7,082 nt of DNA from DASPTB01 sp035623615. GTDB taxonomy: Bacteria > Actinomycetota > UBA4738. The first letter of the stretch is position 1. The number at the start of each line of letters is the position of its first letter. The stretch lies in assembly GCA_035623615.1 (NCBI GenBank), contig DASPTB010000295.1, positions 1-7,082 of the forward strand, in the 5' to 3' direction. Both the position numbers and the translations under genes were made by a program. The notes beneath the pieces are model-generated. The model was not told the DNA's origin, ran no database searches, and was given only the letters and a program-made list of their open reading frames with translations. This document shows, in pieces, positions 5,631 through 7,082 of this stretch.

Positions 5631-5634
<4 letters not shown>
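5089..5634 (+). CDS. Small secreted lipoprotein of unknown function
   Basis: The 181-residue product begins with GTG and has a short basic start, a hydrophobic stretch (6-15) and the lipobox LTAC (15-18), so C18 should be lipid-modified after cleavage. A Gly/Thr/Pro-rich spacer (about 20-58) leads to one compact domain (about 59-146). Its core is LTVDFWGSPCLGIDHVNVKE (77-96), then VTVTLYQGTLP and ACPDIAMLEAVVVQLSSPLG, ending in RTVVDGA. C86 and C118 could form one disulfide. Similar 'LTV-FW-C...V-V-VTLY-G...AC-IA...V-L--PLG-R-VVDGA' domains are seen in actinobacterial lipoproteins of unknown role; I cannot name the family. The C-terminus is Ser/Gly/Pro/Ala-rich. No Shine-Dalgarno sequence is evident before the GTG; a hairpin lies in the 67-base gap after the fusion gene, so cotranscription with it is possible but not certain. 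The stop overlaps that of clpB on the other strand. Confidence 0.85.

Positions 5635-7082
<1,448 letters not shown>

Overview
The window comes from a high-GC bacterium. GTG starts, GC-rich third positions, a GTGA stop/start overlap, TANNNT-type -10 elements and the protein types all suggest an actinobacterium, possibly a soil or deep-branching Actinomycetota lineage. That taxonomic placement is an inference, because no rRNA or other phylogenetic marker is present.

Region 1 (1-2366, minus strand) looks like one operon. Read in the direction of transcription it holds a membrane-anchored DUF3137-like protein (2366-1551), a shorter paralogue coupled to it by a 4-base GTGA overlap (1554-901), a LemA family membrane protein (890-165), and the first 21 codons of a probable MBL-fold hydrolase (63-1) that runs off the window. 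The LemA protein and the first DUF3137-like protein both end in Pro/Ala-rich tails.

Region 2 (2367-5021) is the most interesting part. A Tat-signal, 14-cysteine small secreted protein (3005-2571, minus) ends before a strong hairpin terminator. It is divergent from a 579-residue cytoplasmic protein (3282-5021, plus) that joins a PqqD-like domain, a TlpA/AhpC-type redoxin domain with a CGFC active site, a His-rich linker, and a C-terminal domain resembling HprK-related kinases but with no P-loop. The shared 276-bp intergenic region carries several inverted repeats and possible promoters for both directions. My hypothesis is that the fusion protein recognises, oxidises or otherwise matures the Cys-rich protein in the cytoplasm before it is exported folded through Tat. 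I do not know of a described system with this exact arrangement.

Region 3 (5022-7082) holds a small lipoprotein on the plus strand (5089-5634). It runs convergently, with overlapping stop codons, into the C-terminal half of the ClpB disaggregase (7082-5631, minus, open at the window edge). No RNA genes, CRISPR arrays or insertion sequences were seen.
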